A stretch of DNA of 64,000 nucleotides from an uncultured Bacilli bacterium (GCA_910587325.1 CAJUKB010000001.1:37637-101636), one strand, 5' to 3'. Positions 16,497 through 26,515 are shown, numbered from the stretch's first letter. Program-made: numbers and translations. The notes: generated by a model not told the origin, from the sequence alone.

Positions 16497-16504
16497 AATG
16501 TATG
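16497..16504 (-). promoter_or_regulatory. Possible sigma-E -10 element of cotE
   Basis: On the minus strand the octamer CATACATT matches the sigma-E -10 consensus (CATACAnT), 21 bp or so upstream of the cotE start codon. The -35 side is weak, so this is a candidate only. Confidence 0.45.
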
Positions 16505-16590
16505 CACCTATGAGGGTTTTTGTTCACTAAAAAATTGTATTTTTTCTTTATTTATGGTAAAGTATATACTTAATTTAAGGGGTGTATTTT

Positions 16591-17411
16591 ATGGAGACAA
16601 TTTATTTAACAAATGATGAAATCGCACAATATCCACTATTTGTAAACGATTCGCATACTGCAAATATTTTAGAATATAACGAGAAAGAACTTTTAAAAAT
16701 ATTTAGAGTAATGTCCAAAAATACGATCATTACCTTAGAATGGATAGAAAAATCAGAGATGGAATTTATACTTGTTCCTGAATTATTAATATTCAAAAAA
16801 TACGTTCATGATGAATTTAGCAAAGTTGGAACTCTTTTAGATAAAGGATATAAAACCACTTTAAGTAAATTATCTTTATCAAATACCTCAATATCTGATT
16901 TAATACAAATTTATAAAAATATTGGAAAAGTTTTAGAAACCTTACAACATTTAAGAGAAAAAGAAAAAATTTTATCTACTTTTTTCATAGTGGATATGCA
17001 CGAAGGGAATATTTTAGTTGATTTGCCTAGTAAAAAAATTCAATTTATTGATTTAGATAGTTGTAAAATTGGCGACAATCAAGCCTCTATCGCTAAATAT
17101 TTGGGAAGTATAGCTCTTCGTAAACCTACATTATCTAAAAAATATCCTTGGAATATAATTTAATACCCAACCACAATACGGACTTATATTGTTATATGGT
17201 TATGATTATACAAACTTTTTTTGGTAGAAGCATTACATTTTCAAAAGTAAATCATGTTTATCAAACCATTCATTATTTAAAAACACAAGAAGAATTACCT
17301 GAACCCTTATACCAGGCATTATTAAGATTATACACACCATTGGATAATATTAATCCTTATCCTTATTTAGATGATTTAGAAGAAGTGTTAGAAAGAAAGT
17401 TAAATAAATAA
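16591..17411 (+). pseudogene. Protein-kinase-like gene split by a frameshift
   Basis: The first part (ATG 16591, AAGGGG upstream, stop at 17163) resembles a eukaryotic-like kinase lobe: FFIVDMHEGNILVDLPSKKI followed by QFIDLDSCKIGD corresponds to the catalytic HxxNI loop and the DxD/DFG-type metal site. The second part (17148-17411), in the -1 frame, continues with IPNHNTDLYCYMVMIIQTFF, the alpha-F region in which the Asp is conserved. Joined, they give a single chain of ~275 residues. The overlap has no classical slippery heptamer, so a one-base indel or read error is more likely than programmed shifting. The kinase assignment is by motif pattern and moderate. The HIT gene follows after 38 bp. 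Confidence 0.65.
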
Positions 17412-17449
17412 TTTTTGTGTTATTATATAGTTAGGAGATGATTTTAATT

Positions 17450-17806
17450 ATGGATTGTTTATTTTGTAAAATAGTAAAGGGAGAAATACCTTCTTATAAG
17501 ATATATGAAGATGAAGTCGTCATTGCTTTTTTAGATATTCATCCTAAAAGTAATGGACATACGCTTATTATTCCTAAAAAACATTTTGTGGATTTTACAG
17601 AACTTGATAGTGAAACTATACTTCATATTAATATGGTAACCAAAAACATAACCACTCTTTTAGAAGAAAAACTTGGGGCTACAGGATTTTGTATCAATAC
17701 CAATTACTTAGATACACAAGAAGTTAAGCACTTTCATTTGCATATAGTTCCAAGTAGTAAAGAAAAAATAAAAAACGTAGAAGAAATTTATAACAAACTA
17801 AAATAG
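17450..17806 (+). CDS. HIT-family nucleotide hydrolase
   Basis: About 118 residues from ATG 17450; the ATG twelve bases earlier abuts the ribosome site and is less likely. CLFCKIVKGEIPSYKIYED and LDIHPKSNGHTLIIPKKH are typical HIT blocks, and the triad HFHLHIVPS is the catalytic histidine motif (HxHxHxx). HIT proteins hydrolyse nucleoside phosphoramidates or dinucleotides such as Ap4A. The zinc-binding Cys pair CLFC is present. It ends with an intrinsic terminator. Confidence 0.93.
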   Translation: MDCLFCKIVKGEIPSYKIYEDEVVIAFLDIHPKSNGHTLIIPKKHFVDFTELDSETILHINMVTKNITTLLEEKLGATGFCINTNYLDTQEVKHFHLHIVPSSKEKIKNVEEIYNKLK

Positions 17807-17829
17807 TAACCGAAAAAGTTACTGTTTTT
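17805..17829 (+). terminator. Intrinsic terminator after the HIT gene
   Basis: AGTAAC (17805-17810) and GTTACT (17818-17823) flank a 7-nt loop, followed by GTTTTTAT. It lies at the HIT stop codon. Confidence 0.75.
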
Positions 17830-17836
17830 ATATCTA

Positions 17837-18484
17837 CTAAAAACAATTTTTCACTAAATTTATTTGTTGTAAATTGAAATACCATATTATAATACTAACC
17901 AAGAATAAAATAATAATATTTAATGTATATCCTTCTAAAAAATAGGCTATATTGATAATTCCTAGCAAAAGAATATATGTACAAGAAAATTTCCTGTTTT
18001 TATTTATGATATAGCAAAAAAATAATAGAAAACTACACAAAGTATAAACAATATCATTTATACATAATCCTAATGAAAAATCAAATCTATTTTCAATTAC
18101 CAAATGAATCCAAATACTCATCAAAGCAATAAAAATTCTATATAGGAATAAAACAAAAAATACGGAAACTGTTTTTTCTAAAAACCATTTTTTTTCAGAA
18201 ATTCTAGAAAAAATATTAGTTTTAGAATAAAGAAGTTCTTTGGAAATTAAAAATGAAATTAAATATAAAGAAAAAAATATATAAAATAATTTTAATAGGA
18301 TAATTAAAAAAGAAAAATCTTGAAAGTTACAATTTCCATACATCATATCGAAAAGAAAATAATTTCCGTTCTTATACATTACCCCTATCCAAAACAATAA
18401 AACAATTTCTAAAATTAAAAAAGTTATCAAAATTTTAGATTTGCTTTTTAAATCATACAAAGTTTTTAATAAAAAATATTTCAT
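17837..18484 (-). CDS. Membrane protein, last gene of an ABC transporter operon
   Basis: A 215-residue very hydrophobic protein with about six membrane helices and a basic N-terminus (MKYFLLKTLYDLKSKSKILI). No motif is recognised. Its start codon overlaps the stop of the preceding membrane protein by one base, so the two are translated together. It is most likely a permease subunit of the ABC system encoded at 19202-19855, or an immunity-type membrane protein. Confidence 0.75.
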   Translation of the reverse strand: MKYFLLKTLYDLKSKSKILITFLILEIVLLFWIGVMYKNGNYFLFDMMYGNCNFQDFSFLIILLKLFYIFFSLYLISFLISKELLYSKTNIFSRISEKKWFLEKTVSVFFVLFLYRIFIALMSIWIHLVIENRFDFSLGLCINDIVYTLCSFLLFFCYIINKNRKFSCTYILLLGIINIAYFLEGYTLNIIILFLVSIIIWYFNLQQINLVKNCF

Positions 18485-19227
18485 TATCCTATATCCCTCT
18501 TTACATAGTTTATTATTTGAAATAACACTAAATCAATTATCATTATAATGATTATGGTTAGTAATGAAAATTGAATGTCCAATGTTATATTTTCAAATCG
18601 TGGTGCAAGAAGATAATAACCAAAAAACATTTTGAAATGTGTGACTATTTCTAAAGATATAGGAGAAATTACTAAAGATAAAGAGAGTATGATAGAAATT
18701 AAAAAAGAAAAAAAAGAATTTAAAAATTTCCAACAATAAAAAATGAGTAATGATAATAATGATGAGATAATTATGAATCGAATAAAATGATAAATGGTAT
18801 AAAATAAAATATTTACTCCATTAATGGTATTGCCAACTGAAAAGTCCCCTGCATACTTAAAAAAAAGAAATATACAAGTTATCATAAAAGACATTAAAAT
18901 TACAATAGTATTTGTAATAATAATTATTTTTGATATTTCTTTTAAATATTCTTTTTTTGTTTTGTTACGTATTATGATAGAATAATTTTTTTTATATAAC
19001 TCACATATATTTAATGTATTTACAAATAAGCAAAAAAGTAGTATTGCGATTACCCATTGATTATTATAAATCATATATAATCCATAAAAAAAACCAGTTC
19101 TTATTGCAATATCAAAAACTCCATAAATACTCAATATAACCAATATTAAAAATATCGCTTTAAATTTATAACTATTTAAGCTATTAGCAATAAAATGGAA
19201 TTTATTCTCTAATTTTCTTTTCATCAT
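18484..19227 (-). CDS. Membrane protein, putative ABC permease
   Basis: About 247 residues and six or so membrane helices. The start at 19227 or 19224 (MMKRKLENKFHF) is chosen over a more distant one at 19308, which would overlap the ATPase gene by more than 100 bases. With the short overlap (about 25 bases) the gene is coupled to the ATPase. It probably forms the membrane part of an ABC exporter of the ABC-2 type together with its neighbours; no sequence motif proves it. Confidence 0.75.
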   Translation of the reverse strand: MMKRKLENKFHFIANSLNSYKFKAIFLILVILSIYGVFDIAIRTGFFYGLYMIYNNQWVIAILLFCLFVNTLNICELYKKNYSIIIRNKTKKEYLKEISKIIIITNTIVILMSFMITCIFLFFKYAGDFSVGNTINGVNILFYTIYHFIRFIIISSLLSLLIFYCWKFLNSFFSFLISIILSLSLVISPISLEIVTHFKMFFGYYLLAPRFENITLDIQFSLLTIIIIMIIDLVLFQIINYVKRDIG

Positions 19228-19855
19228 ATTTCTCCAATTTACCATTTTCAAATTTATATACTTCATCACATAAATACTGGATGTCTTCTTTAATATGAGA
19301 AGCAACAATAATTAATTTTCCTTTTTTCTTTTCTTCTCTTAAATAATCCCTAAATTTTTTAGCTGTTTCATCTTCTATTCCATTTAAGGGCTCATCAAAT
19401 AATAAAACTTGGGGATTTTCCATAATTACTTGCGCTAAACCAAGTTTTTGTTTCATTCCTAATGAATATTTACCATATTTCTTATTTTTCGCTTCTAGGA
19501 TATTTACAATTTGCATGGCTTTCATAATATCCTCATCTATAATTTTATTTTGGATACTCGCTAGTAATTTTAAATTTTCAAATCCTGTTAATTCGGGAAT
19601 AAAATCAGGACTTTCTATTAATGCTCTTACACTTGGAGGAAAACTTTTTTCGGCATTAAAATCTTTGTTATCATAAAATATTTTTCCTTCTGTTGGAAAA
19701 TAAAAACCACATAATAACTTTAAAAATACACTTTTCCCTGATCCATTTTGGCCAATTAAACCATAAACTTTTCCACTTTCAAATATAATATTAACATTAT
19801 GAATAATATCTTTTCCATTAAAACTTTTTGATAAATTTTTCACTTCTATTTTCAT
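19202..19855 (-). CDS. ABC transporter ATP-binding protein
   Basis: A 217-residue ATPase with Walker A GQNGSGKSVF, the signature YSLGMKQKLGLAQ, Walker B VLLFDEPLNG and the switch region IIVASHIKED. The type (short, without a fused membrane domain) is that of ABC-2 systems exporting or giving immunity to peptides, lipids or drugs. It is flanked by three membrane proteins (17837, 18484, 19859) and led by a small secreted protein (20803), all on one strand and tightly packed. The group therefore looks like a peptide export or self-protection system. Confidence 0.93.
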   Translation of the reverse strand: MKIEVKNLSKSFNGKDIIHNVNIIFESGKVYGLIGQNGSGKSVFLKLLCGFYFPTEGKIFYDNKDFNAEKSFPPSVRALIESPDFIPELTGFENLKLLASIQNKIIDEDIMKAMQIVNILEAKNKKYGKYSLGMKQKLGLAQVIMENPQVLLFDEPLNGIEDETAKKFRDYLREEKKKGKLIIVASHIKEDIQYLCDEVYKFENGKLEKYDEKKIRE

Positions 19856-19858
19856 TTT

Positions 19859-20758
19859 TTACACCTCTTTAATCATTTCACAATCTATAATTGTTTTTTC
19901 CTTATTGTTATAACAGAAAAATACTATTAAAGTAGACAGGAACGCACACATAAACCCCACTATTAAATATGGAAAAATGCCAAACACATATTTATAAGAA
20001 TAAATATCATATATATTTAATAAATATTGTATTTCGATATGTAAAATTTTATAAAAAAATGTTGTTATTATTACTTCATTAACTATTTCAATTCCTATAA
20101 ATGTTAAATAAGCTTCTATAATTGCTACCACAATACTCTTGTTTTTCTTTACGTAAATTAAGCCAAGATTTGCATAAAAAATGCTAAAAAATAGTAAATT
20201 TAAAATAAAACTAATAAAAAATAAACCAAAATGGGATAAGTATTGCTCATCAAATGTAGAATAAGAATGTTCTAAAGCATAAAAATAATTAAAATTTCCT
20301 TTAGCTAAAAAACAAGATATAACAAAAACTATAATCATTACAACTGGCAAAATCCACACACACTTATATGCACTTTTCAATACATGCTTTAAATAATTTT
20401 TATAATTATCTCGTAAAGAATAATTTTTTATAAAAGAGTTTTTCATTTCTTTAGACAAGCACCATATTGCCGGAATAAGTATAAAAAGTGGCCCAAATTC
20501 ACACAATATACGTAAAGGTCCATCGACTACGATAGAAAAGAAAATAGTATATGTATCGAGTTTAGGAACTTCTAATTGTAAAATAGCATCACAATTGGAT
20601 TTTGATTCCATATTTTGTCGACAATTTTCTTTTAAGTTTTCATAATATACTACCATTTTTTTATTATTGATACTATATTGTAAACAACTAAATAACGTAA
20701 GAGATACAACTATTAAAAACGAAATAACAATTGCTTTATTTTTTAATACCTTTTTCAT
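19859..20758 (-). CDS. Membrane protein of the ABC operon
   Basis: About 299 residues with six or seven predicted helices (for example AIVISFLIVVSLTLFSCL near the N-terminus and YLIVGFMCAFLSTLIVFF near the end) and a hydrophilic loop after the first. ATG 20758 has TTAGGAG seven bases upstream. It ends three bases before the ATPase gene. The loop-and-helices arrangement is that of ABC-2 permeases such as lantibiotic-immunity or NatB-type subunits; assignment by context. Confidence 0.78.
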   Translation of the reverse strand: MKKVLKNKAIVISFLIVVSLTLFSCLQYSINNKKMVVYYENLKENCRQNMESKSNCDAILQLEVPKLDTYTIFFSIVVDGPLRILCEFGPLFILIPAIWCLSKEMKNSFIKNYSLRDNYKNYLKHVLKSAYKCVWILPVVMIIVFVISCFLAKGNFNYFYALEHSYSTFDEQYLSHFGLFFISFILNLLFFSIFYANLGLIYVKKNKSIVVAIIEAYLTFIGIEIVNEVIITTFFYKILHIEIQYLLNIYDIYSYKYVFGIFPYLIVGFMCAFLSTLIVFFCYNNKEKTIIDCEMIKEV

Positions 20759-20802
20759 AACCACTCCTAAGCAAAAAAAGTAAAGAGAATATAGAATATA
20801 TA

Positions 20803-21222
20803 TTATTTAAGTCGATCATCTATATACCAACCGCCAGAATGACTAGCAGTTGATATTGCAGATTTTTCTCTACGTAAAAGTAATGTATAGGTATCTCCTG
20901 CAAACATATTTACAGAATCACCCCAAGTTTTTGTTTCATTTTTTGAAACAGTAATATAGCTAGAATATATATTATCGCTACTTTTTGTTCTAGCTTTAAT
21001 ATTAACAGTTGCTGAAGTAAGATTATCTACTGCTCCTCCGCTATAATAATACTGATAACTTTCACGTTCTTTATCATGAGTATAAGCAGCTACTTCATTG
21101 CCCCATGTAGGTAGAGTTATACCTACAATTGACTGATAACCATTATTATAAGCAAAAGATGTTAATGCAGAAAACATACAAGAGATTGCAAATGCTAAAA
21201 TAGTATATTTTAAATATTTCAT
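20803..21222 (-). CDS. Small secreted protein preceding an ABC system
   Basis: About 139 residues. ATG 21222 (MKYLKYTILAFAISCMFSAL) has AAAGGAGTG seven bases upstream; a longer frame to 21246 lacks a site. A clear signal peptide is cut probably after SFA (YNNGYQSIVG follows). The mature ~115 residues are polar, rich in Ser, Thr, Tyr and Gly, without Cys, ending GGWYIDDRLK. It is the first gene of an operon with an ABC ATPase and three membrane proteins, as seen with bacteriocins and DUF2712-type secreted proteins. It could be an exported peptide toxin or signal, but I find no known family motif. Confidence 0.75.
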   Translation of the reverse strand: MKYLKYTILAFAISCMFSALTSFAYNNGYQSIVGITLPTWGNEVAAYTHDKERESYQYYYSGGAVDNLTSATVNIKARTKSSDNIYSSYITVSKNETKTWGDSVNMFAGDTYTLLLRREKSAISTASHSGGWYIDDRLK

Positions 21223-21444
21223 AAATTTCACTCCTTTTAGTTTCATATATTCTCTTTACTGATTTAAATATAGCAGCAAATATTAAATTATTAATAAAAA
21301 TTTGAATAAAACTTCTTATAATTATATTTAAATATAAAATTCAATAAAATATTCAATTCAATATTTAATTTTAGAACATTTTTTAATTGTTTAAAACAAT
21401 CACTTATTTAATTAATTATTTTTAACTTTGAAGATTAAATTTTT

Positions 21445-23223
21445 TTATTCTTCAAACCAAATATTTTCTAAATTCACATTCGTACTTTTTGGAAGTGGAT
21501 TTGGTAAATTTAATCTAGTAAGTAATGGAACACGAAAGGCACTTCCAAAGGCTAAAGCAGTTCCAGGTCTTAAGGTTTTTAATTTTTCTATTTCGGTGTT
21601 TGTTAAATTACTAGACATGGATACGACAATTTTTAAGTCTTCTGGATGGAATATGCGATAGATTAAGAAATTGGAACATTGGGATAAACAAGTTGTAGAT
21701 AACTCACTTGGTCTTTGCGTAACAAAACAAAGAATTAATCCATATTTTCTTCCTTCTTTGGTAATTCGATCAAATATATTGTATCCAATTACATCAATAT
21801 CATTATCATTTTGGACGTAACGATGGGCTTCTTCTAAAATAACATGAATGGGAAAACTTGCTCTATTTGATAAAGAAGTTGCAAAATTAAAGAATAATTT
21901 CATATAAAGTTTTGTTAAAACTTTTGCAAAACGTTCCTCTACATAATTAAAGTTCATATTGAGAAGTTGTGCATATTCGTTATTTGCTGTTAAGAACATA
22001 CTTTTGACAAATTGTTCTTTTTCTATGTAACTTTTATTATATTCAAAATATTTACGCTCTGAACTATTTAAAATAGAGTGCATACGTACTCTTAGTTCAT
22101 TTGCTTTTTCATAAAGACTCGCATTATTAAGCATACCTTCACTCATTAAAGCAAACTCTAAAGCATTATATAAATCTTCTAAATCATAAACTAAACCAGC
22201 ACGATTTACTTCAAATGTTTCTGTAGTTATAAAACCATTTAAAAATTCTATGATAAATTGTAAAGCTCCCATTTTACCATTGGCATCAATATTTAAACAT
22301 TGTTTTAGTGTTCTCGTATACCCTGGCTGTACAATTGGACTTTCTAAATTCAGTTCAGATGTATTGAATTTATTTAGGGTAGAAATGATTTGATCACTTA
22401 ACTCTATAGAAGATTTTCCACTTCCAATTATATCTAATAAACTTTTCGCAATAATAGAATTTTTGTATTTGGTTGCATTTTCCCCTGCCCCTTTAAAAAT
22501 AGCCACATACTGTAAAGTTTTTTCTAAAATGGGCAGTAAAGTGTGATTGTTTACATTTAATAGAAGTGCTAAATCATCTACTTCTAAAAAATAAGCTGGT
22601 ATACTTACAAGTTCCGTTGTTGCTTCCTCTACATCCGTTCTTGTTGTGTAGTATTTGACATTGATACCATTTAATTCATTTATTTTGGTTAATGAAGAAT
22701 GGTATTCTCCATAGACATCAAATACTACCATATGAGCGTTTTTAGGCATCCTTTTGTTGTAATAAAATAAGTTTTGAATGAGACTTGCTACACCACATGA
22801 TTTTCCACATCCAGAGTTACCAATAATCGCCATATGTTGTGTAAGAATTTCATTAATTTTCGCTGTTACATGAAAACCTTCATACAAAGAAGAAGCACCA
22901 ATTAAAAGTGTATCTTCACGATTATAATCTTGGGAGCCAATTATGTTTTCAAGTTCATTTTTGTATACAATACGACATTTACTTTTCATACCAGGATATT
23001 TCACGACTCCTGAAATAAAAGTATCTTCTCTTATTTCTCCCATTAATAAAATTCGAATAATTTGCTCGTTCATTCCAAGGACTTGTCCTACTATTTTAGA
23101 AGATGTTCCTTCTTCATCACTTTCAAATATTACATGAAAATTAATCACGTTTGATTGGATAGATTTTGTCAAATTTTCAATTTCCACTATTTTGTCTTCT
23201 ATTTTTATAATTTTACCAAACAT
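21445..23223 (-). CDS. HerA/FtsK-type ATPase (DUF87)
   Basis: A 592-residue hexameric-ATPase-like protein. An N-terminal beta-barrel (HAS) domain covers residues 1-~110; Walker A GNSGCGKS is at 135-142, Walker B is ILEEAHRY near 470 and the sensor FVTQRPSELSTTCLSQCSN follows. These are the marks of HerA, a DNA-translocating motor that works with the NurA nuclease in archaea and, in bacteria, in repair or anti-phage systems. No NurA, SIR2 or other nuclease gene is next to it. It has about 200 bp of non-coding DNA on its downstream side, where I see nothing clear. Confidence 0.88.
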   Translation of the reverse strand: MFGKIIKIEDKIVEIENLTKSIQSNVINFHVIFESDEEGTSSKIVGQVLGMNEQIIRILLMGEIREDTFISGVVKYPGMKSKCRIVYKNELENIIGSQDYNREDTLLIGASSLYEGFHVTAKINEILTQHMAIIGNSGCGKSCGVASLIQNLFYYNKRMPKNAHMVVFDVYGEYHSSLTKINELNGINVKYYTTRTDVEEATTELVSIPAYFLEVDDLALLLNVNNHTLLPILEKTLQYVAIFKGAGENATKYKNSIIAKSLLDIIGSGKSSIELSDQIISTLNKFNTSELNLESPIVQPGYTRTLKQCLNIDANGKMGALQFIIEFLNGFITTETFEVNRAGLVYDLEDLYNALEFALMSEGMLNNASLYEKANELRVRMHSILNSSERKYFEYNKSYIEKEQFVKSMFLTANNEYAQLLNMNFNYVEERFAKVLTKLYMKLFFNFATSLSNRASFPIHVILEEAHRYVQNDNDIDVIGYNIFDRITKEGRKYGLILCFVTQRPSELSTTCLSQCSNFLIYRIFHPEDLKIVVSMSSNLTNTEIEKLKTLRPGTALAFGSAFRVPLLTRLNLPNPLPKSTNVNLENIWFEE

Positions 23224-23349
23224 AGTCTCACCCTATTCTTTTATAATGATAACATAGTTTTTTTAAAAATAAAAGTTGTGATTTTTTAAGATTTTGCTTA
23301 TAATTTTTTTAACTATTACATACGCTTTATTATAGAAGGATTTGATGAT

Positions 23350-24717
23350 ATGAATAAAAAGATAATCGGTATTTTACTACTTTGCTTTGTAGGAATTACA
23401 AGTATATTTTTAGTATTACATAAAAGTACCAAGGAAGAAAAAACAGATGTAAATGAACTAAAAGCTAGTGTACTATCCGTTAATCAAGAGCAAGTAACGG
23501 TTACGGATAAAAATCAAGGTATCTATACATTCAGTATAAAAGATTTGAAAGCAAGTGTTGGAGACTCCATTGTCATTCGTTATGCAGGAGTTATCGACAA
23601 AGAAAAAGAATTACAAGAAAATGCTGTCATAGAGTATTCTACTCTTACGTTAACAGATGATGAGTTACTTCCAACGGAATGGTTAGAAGAAGGATTGTTT
23701 CAAGATTACTACAAATTAGCTTATAAAAAATTAAAAACACTTTCTTTAGATGAAAAGATTGGACAATTGTTACTTGTGCGTTTCAACGAAAATACGGCGA
23801 TTAAAGATTTAAATACATACCATTTTGGAGGATTTGTTTTCTTTGAAAAAGACTTTAAAAACAAAACAAGTGATTCTGTAAAAAGTATGATTAATAGTTT
23901 ACAAAAAAATGCCACTGTTCCTCTTTTGACTGCTGTAGATGAGGAAGGCGGAAAAATCGTACGTGTAAGTAGTAATCCAAACTTAGTTTCTACTCCTTTT
24001 AAAGCTTCTAAAGAATTATATCAAGAAGGTGGATTTCCTAAAATTGCTAGTGACACTAAAGAAAAAAGTAATATTTTATATAAATTAGGTTTAAATTTAA
24101 ATTTAGCTCCCGTTGTGGACGTTTCAACAAATTCAAGTGACTATATGTATGAAAGAAGTTTTGGGCAGGATACCACTCTTACCTCTACTTACGCGAAAAC
24201 TGTGATTGAAGCAAGCAAAGGAACCGGCGTTTCTTATACTTTAAAACATTTCCCGGGATACGGGAATAATGCGGATACACATGTAGGAAGCGCAACTGAT
24301 AATCGAACATATGATAGTATTTTAAATAATGATATTCCACCATTTGATGCAGGAATTCATGCCGGTGCAGAAGCAGTATTAGTTAGTCATAACATTGTTA
24401 CAAGTATAGATAATACAAATCCTGCTTCTTTATCTCCAAGTGTTCATAATATTTTAAGAAATCGGTTGAATTTTAGTGGAATTATCATTACAGATGACTT
24501 AGCTATGGGTGCCACATCTAGTATTCAAAATTCTACTGTAAGGGCATTACTTGCCGGAAATGATTTAATTATCACAACCGACTATGCCCAAAGTTTTTCA
24601 GAATTGAAAAGTGCCTTGAATGATGATACGATTTCAGAAGATTTAGTCAATCGCGTAGCACTTCGAGTACTTGCTTGGAAATATTACAAAGGTTTAATTT
24701 TTGAGAACGAAAAATAG
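23350..24717 (+). CDS. nagZ: Glycoside hydrolase family 3, beta-N-acetylhexosaminidase
   Basis: 455 residues. The N-terminus (KKIIGILLLCFVGITSIFLV) anchors it in the membrane; residues ~25-105 form a small beta-rich domain. The GH3 barrel follows with KIGQLLLVRF, VDEEGGKIVR, RSFGQD, the catalytic loop KHFPGYGNNADTHVG (His and Asp of the NagZ dyad) and the nucleophile in ITDDLAMGA. NagZ enzymes remove GlcNAc from cell-wall muropeptides during recycling; the anchored form acts outside, as in Bacillus NagZ. An intrinsic terminator follows. The start is ATG 23350 with GAAGGA upstream. Confidence 0.93.
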   Translation: MNKKIIGILLLCFVGITSIFLVLHKSTKEEKTDVNELKASVLSVNQEQVTVTDKNQGIYTFSIKDLKASVGDSIVIRYAGVIDKEKELQENAVIEYSTLTLTDDELLPTEWLEEGLFQDYYKLAYKKLKTLSLDEKIGQLLLVRFNENTAIKDLNTYHFGGFVFFEKDFKNKTSDSVKSMINSLQKNATVPLLTAVDEEGGKIVRVSSNPNLVSTPFKASKELYQEGGFPKIASDTKEKSNILYKLGLNLNLAPVVDVSTNSSDYMYERSFGQDTTLTSTYAKTVIEASKGTGVSYTLKHFPGYGNNADTHVGSATDNRTYDSILNNDIPPFDAGIHAGAEAVLVSHNIVTSIDNTNPASLSPSVHNILRNRLNFSGIIITDDLAMGATSSIQNSTVRALLAGNDLIITTDYAQSFSELKSALNDDTISEDLVNRVALRVLAWKYYKGLIFENEK

Positions 24718-24743
24718 AAATATCGTTTTGGTATTTCTTTTTT
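24716..24743 (+). terminator. Intrinsic terminator of nagZ
   Basis: GAAATA (24717-24722) pairs with TATTTC (24732-24737), followed by six T residues. Confidence 0.7.
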
Positions 24744-24897
24744 CACTTAAAAAGTTATTTTGTCATATAAGTTTCTAAATAACTTTTTCTAGATTGTTCC
24801 AAAATTTGCAAATTTAAGTTTCTTTTCTTTTATAATATCCTCCTATTATTACTATTAATATAAAATAATTCTAACTTATTTACGAATATCTATATTT

Positions 24898-26440
24898 TTA
24901 TATGGCAAGAACGATACGAAAGCTACGAGTTGCGTACTCATTACCACCTTCACTAGAATGGAAACTAAATATTCCTGAACCAAGACCGATACCTACACGC
25001 CCTCCTCGGTTAAGCCATGGTTGTGTAGATCTTACAAAATACGCTTCGTCTGAATACCAAGAGCAGATTTGCCTTGTTTGAGTTGCAGAATACGTTACAT
25101 ATGCAAATGGTCCCATTTCTCCTGTTGCATCTCCTAATATTCGATATTGATACATAGTTAAACCTGAATTTATATTATATAAATCGTAATATCTTTCTGC
25201 TGGGATATTTGAATCATTATATCCTACAGTTCCTGAAATTATACTTCCTCTTACACTCATCATAGTGTCATATGCTCCACCGCTCATATCATAAATGCCA
25301 CTATAGTTCCCTGTTGTACTTGCCGCTTGTGATAATGGATTTTGATAATTATAAGTATTTGTTCCATCTACTCCTAATGAAGTACTTTCGTGGATATTTC
25401 CCGCTATATTCGTTCCTGTATATCCGGTTGTAGGTTCTGCCTTTGCTGCATACCCTGTTATGAATGCACTATTATTGTTTATCCTTACACTACTTGCACT
25501 TCCATAAATAGAATGTTGTAAATACGCTACTGCTCCCCATTCGGTATTCTTCATTATATGACTATCGTATTCTCTTTTGTAGTTATAACTTGTTGTAAAC
25601 GCATTAGATACTTGGATATTTCTCCAACTATATACATTTGGTTTGATTTGCACTTTTGAAAAATCATTTACATTTTGTTCTGCTCCAGTTGAACTTGTTG
25701 CTCCTTTGTATCCTGTTTCAAACTTTCCTACCCATAATCCATTTGTTCCCATACTGATAAAGGCTGGTGGGGTCATATAGTCTCCTACTTTGCAGTTTCC
25801 ACTTGCTCCTGAAATCATGGGTGTTGTACATTCTCCTTCATTTGCATCACTTGTGTTATCTGTACCAAATTTTACTGGAATGACATGAGGTTTTGTACTA
25901 TTTATACTTGTTAAACTACTATAGTTTCCTAAGTCCCATAATTGATAACTATATTTGGGTATCCACACAAAGTAACTTTCGATATTACTTTCTGGAATCT
26001 CGTCTCCTACCCAATACTCTATACTTTCATCTTCTAGTATTACTGCATTTGCCCATCTTTTTTCGGCATAACTATACCATTCACTCGCTAGATCTGCCCT
26101 TGTTACTTTTCCTGTATCATCTATTTCTACTGGGATTAATCCTTCCGCTAATACTGGATATGCTCCGTTTAATATACTTTCTTTATAAATTCCGCTAAAA
26201 TCTGGTACTCTTCCTTTTAGAACATTAAATTCTTTCTTTTCCTCATATAGTGCAAAGGTTTTATAAAAAGTTATTCCTCCCATCAAAAGCAGAAGTACTA
26301 TGATACTTCCTATGCCTATTTTCTTTTGCTTGTTATTTGGTTTAAACTTCTGTAACTTTCCTAGGTTCTTTTTACTTTCTAATGTACCCCCCCCCCAGGT
26401 TAGTTCCTGAAGTTGGGAGGTTTTCTTTTTTCTTTTTCAT
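24898..26440 (-). CDS. Phase-variable surface-type protein, OFF as read
   Basis: The body (frame open from 26286) is a ~460-residue protein with a membrane helix (IGSIIVLLLLMGGITFYKT) followed by an outer domain whose second half looks like a formylglycine-enzyme/lectin-type fold: MKNTEWGAVAYLQHSIYGSA, NIHESTS, YDMSGGAYD, ending GGNEYATRSFRIVLAI. The true start is ATG 26440 with GAGGAGG upstream, which encodes MKKKKENLPTSGTNLGGG. Between them lies a run of ten G (coding strand). With ten, translation stops after 19 more bases; with nine (or twelve) the frame joins the body and gives ~513 residues. The proximity to other envelope genes and the helix suggest a surface role. Function unknown. 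Confidence 0.75.
26387..26396. repeat. Homopolymer tract of ten C (G on the coding strand)
   Basis: A run of ten C on the plus strand in otherwise AT-rich DNA, placed 15 codons inside the gene read leftwards. Runs of this kind mutate by slipped-strand mispairing during replication and switch frames. Confidence 0.9.
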
Positions 26441-26515
26441 ATTTTCCTCCTCTATTGTTATCTTTATTATAAATTAATTCACTCTATTTTACAAGCATCA
26501 AAAAAGAAACAAGCT

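Noticed and set aside
17140..17165. Programmed -1 frameshift in the kinase-like gene
   Set aside because: No X-XXY-YYZ heptamer and no strong downstream structure at the overlap.
21445..23223. Anti-phage HerA defence system
   Set aside because: No nuclease, SIR2 or other effector gene beside the HerA-like gene; kept as a single ATPase.
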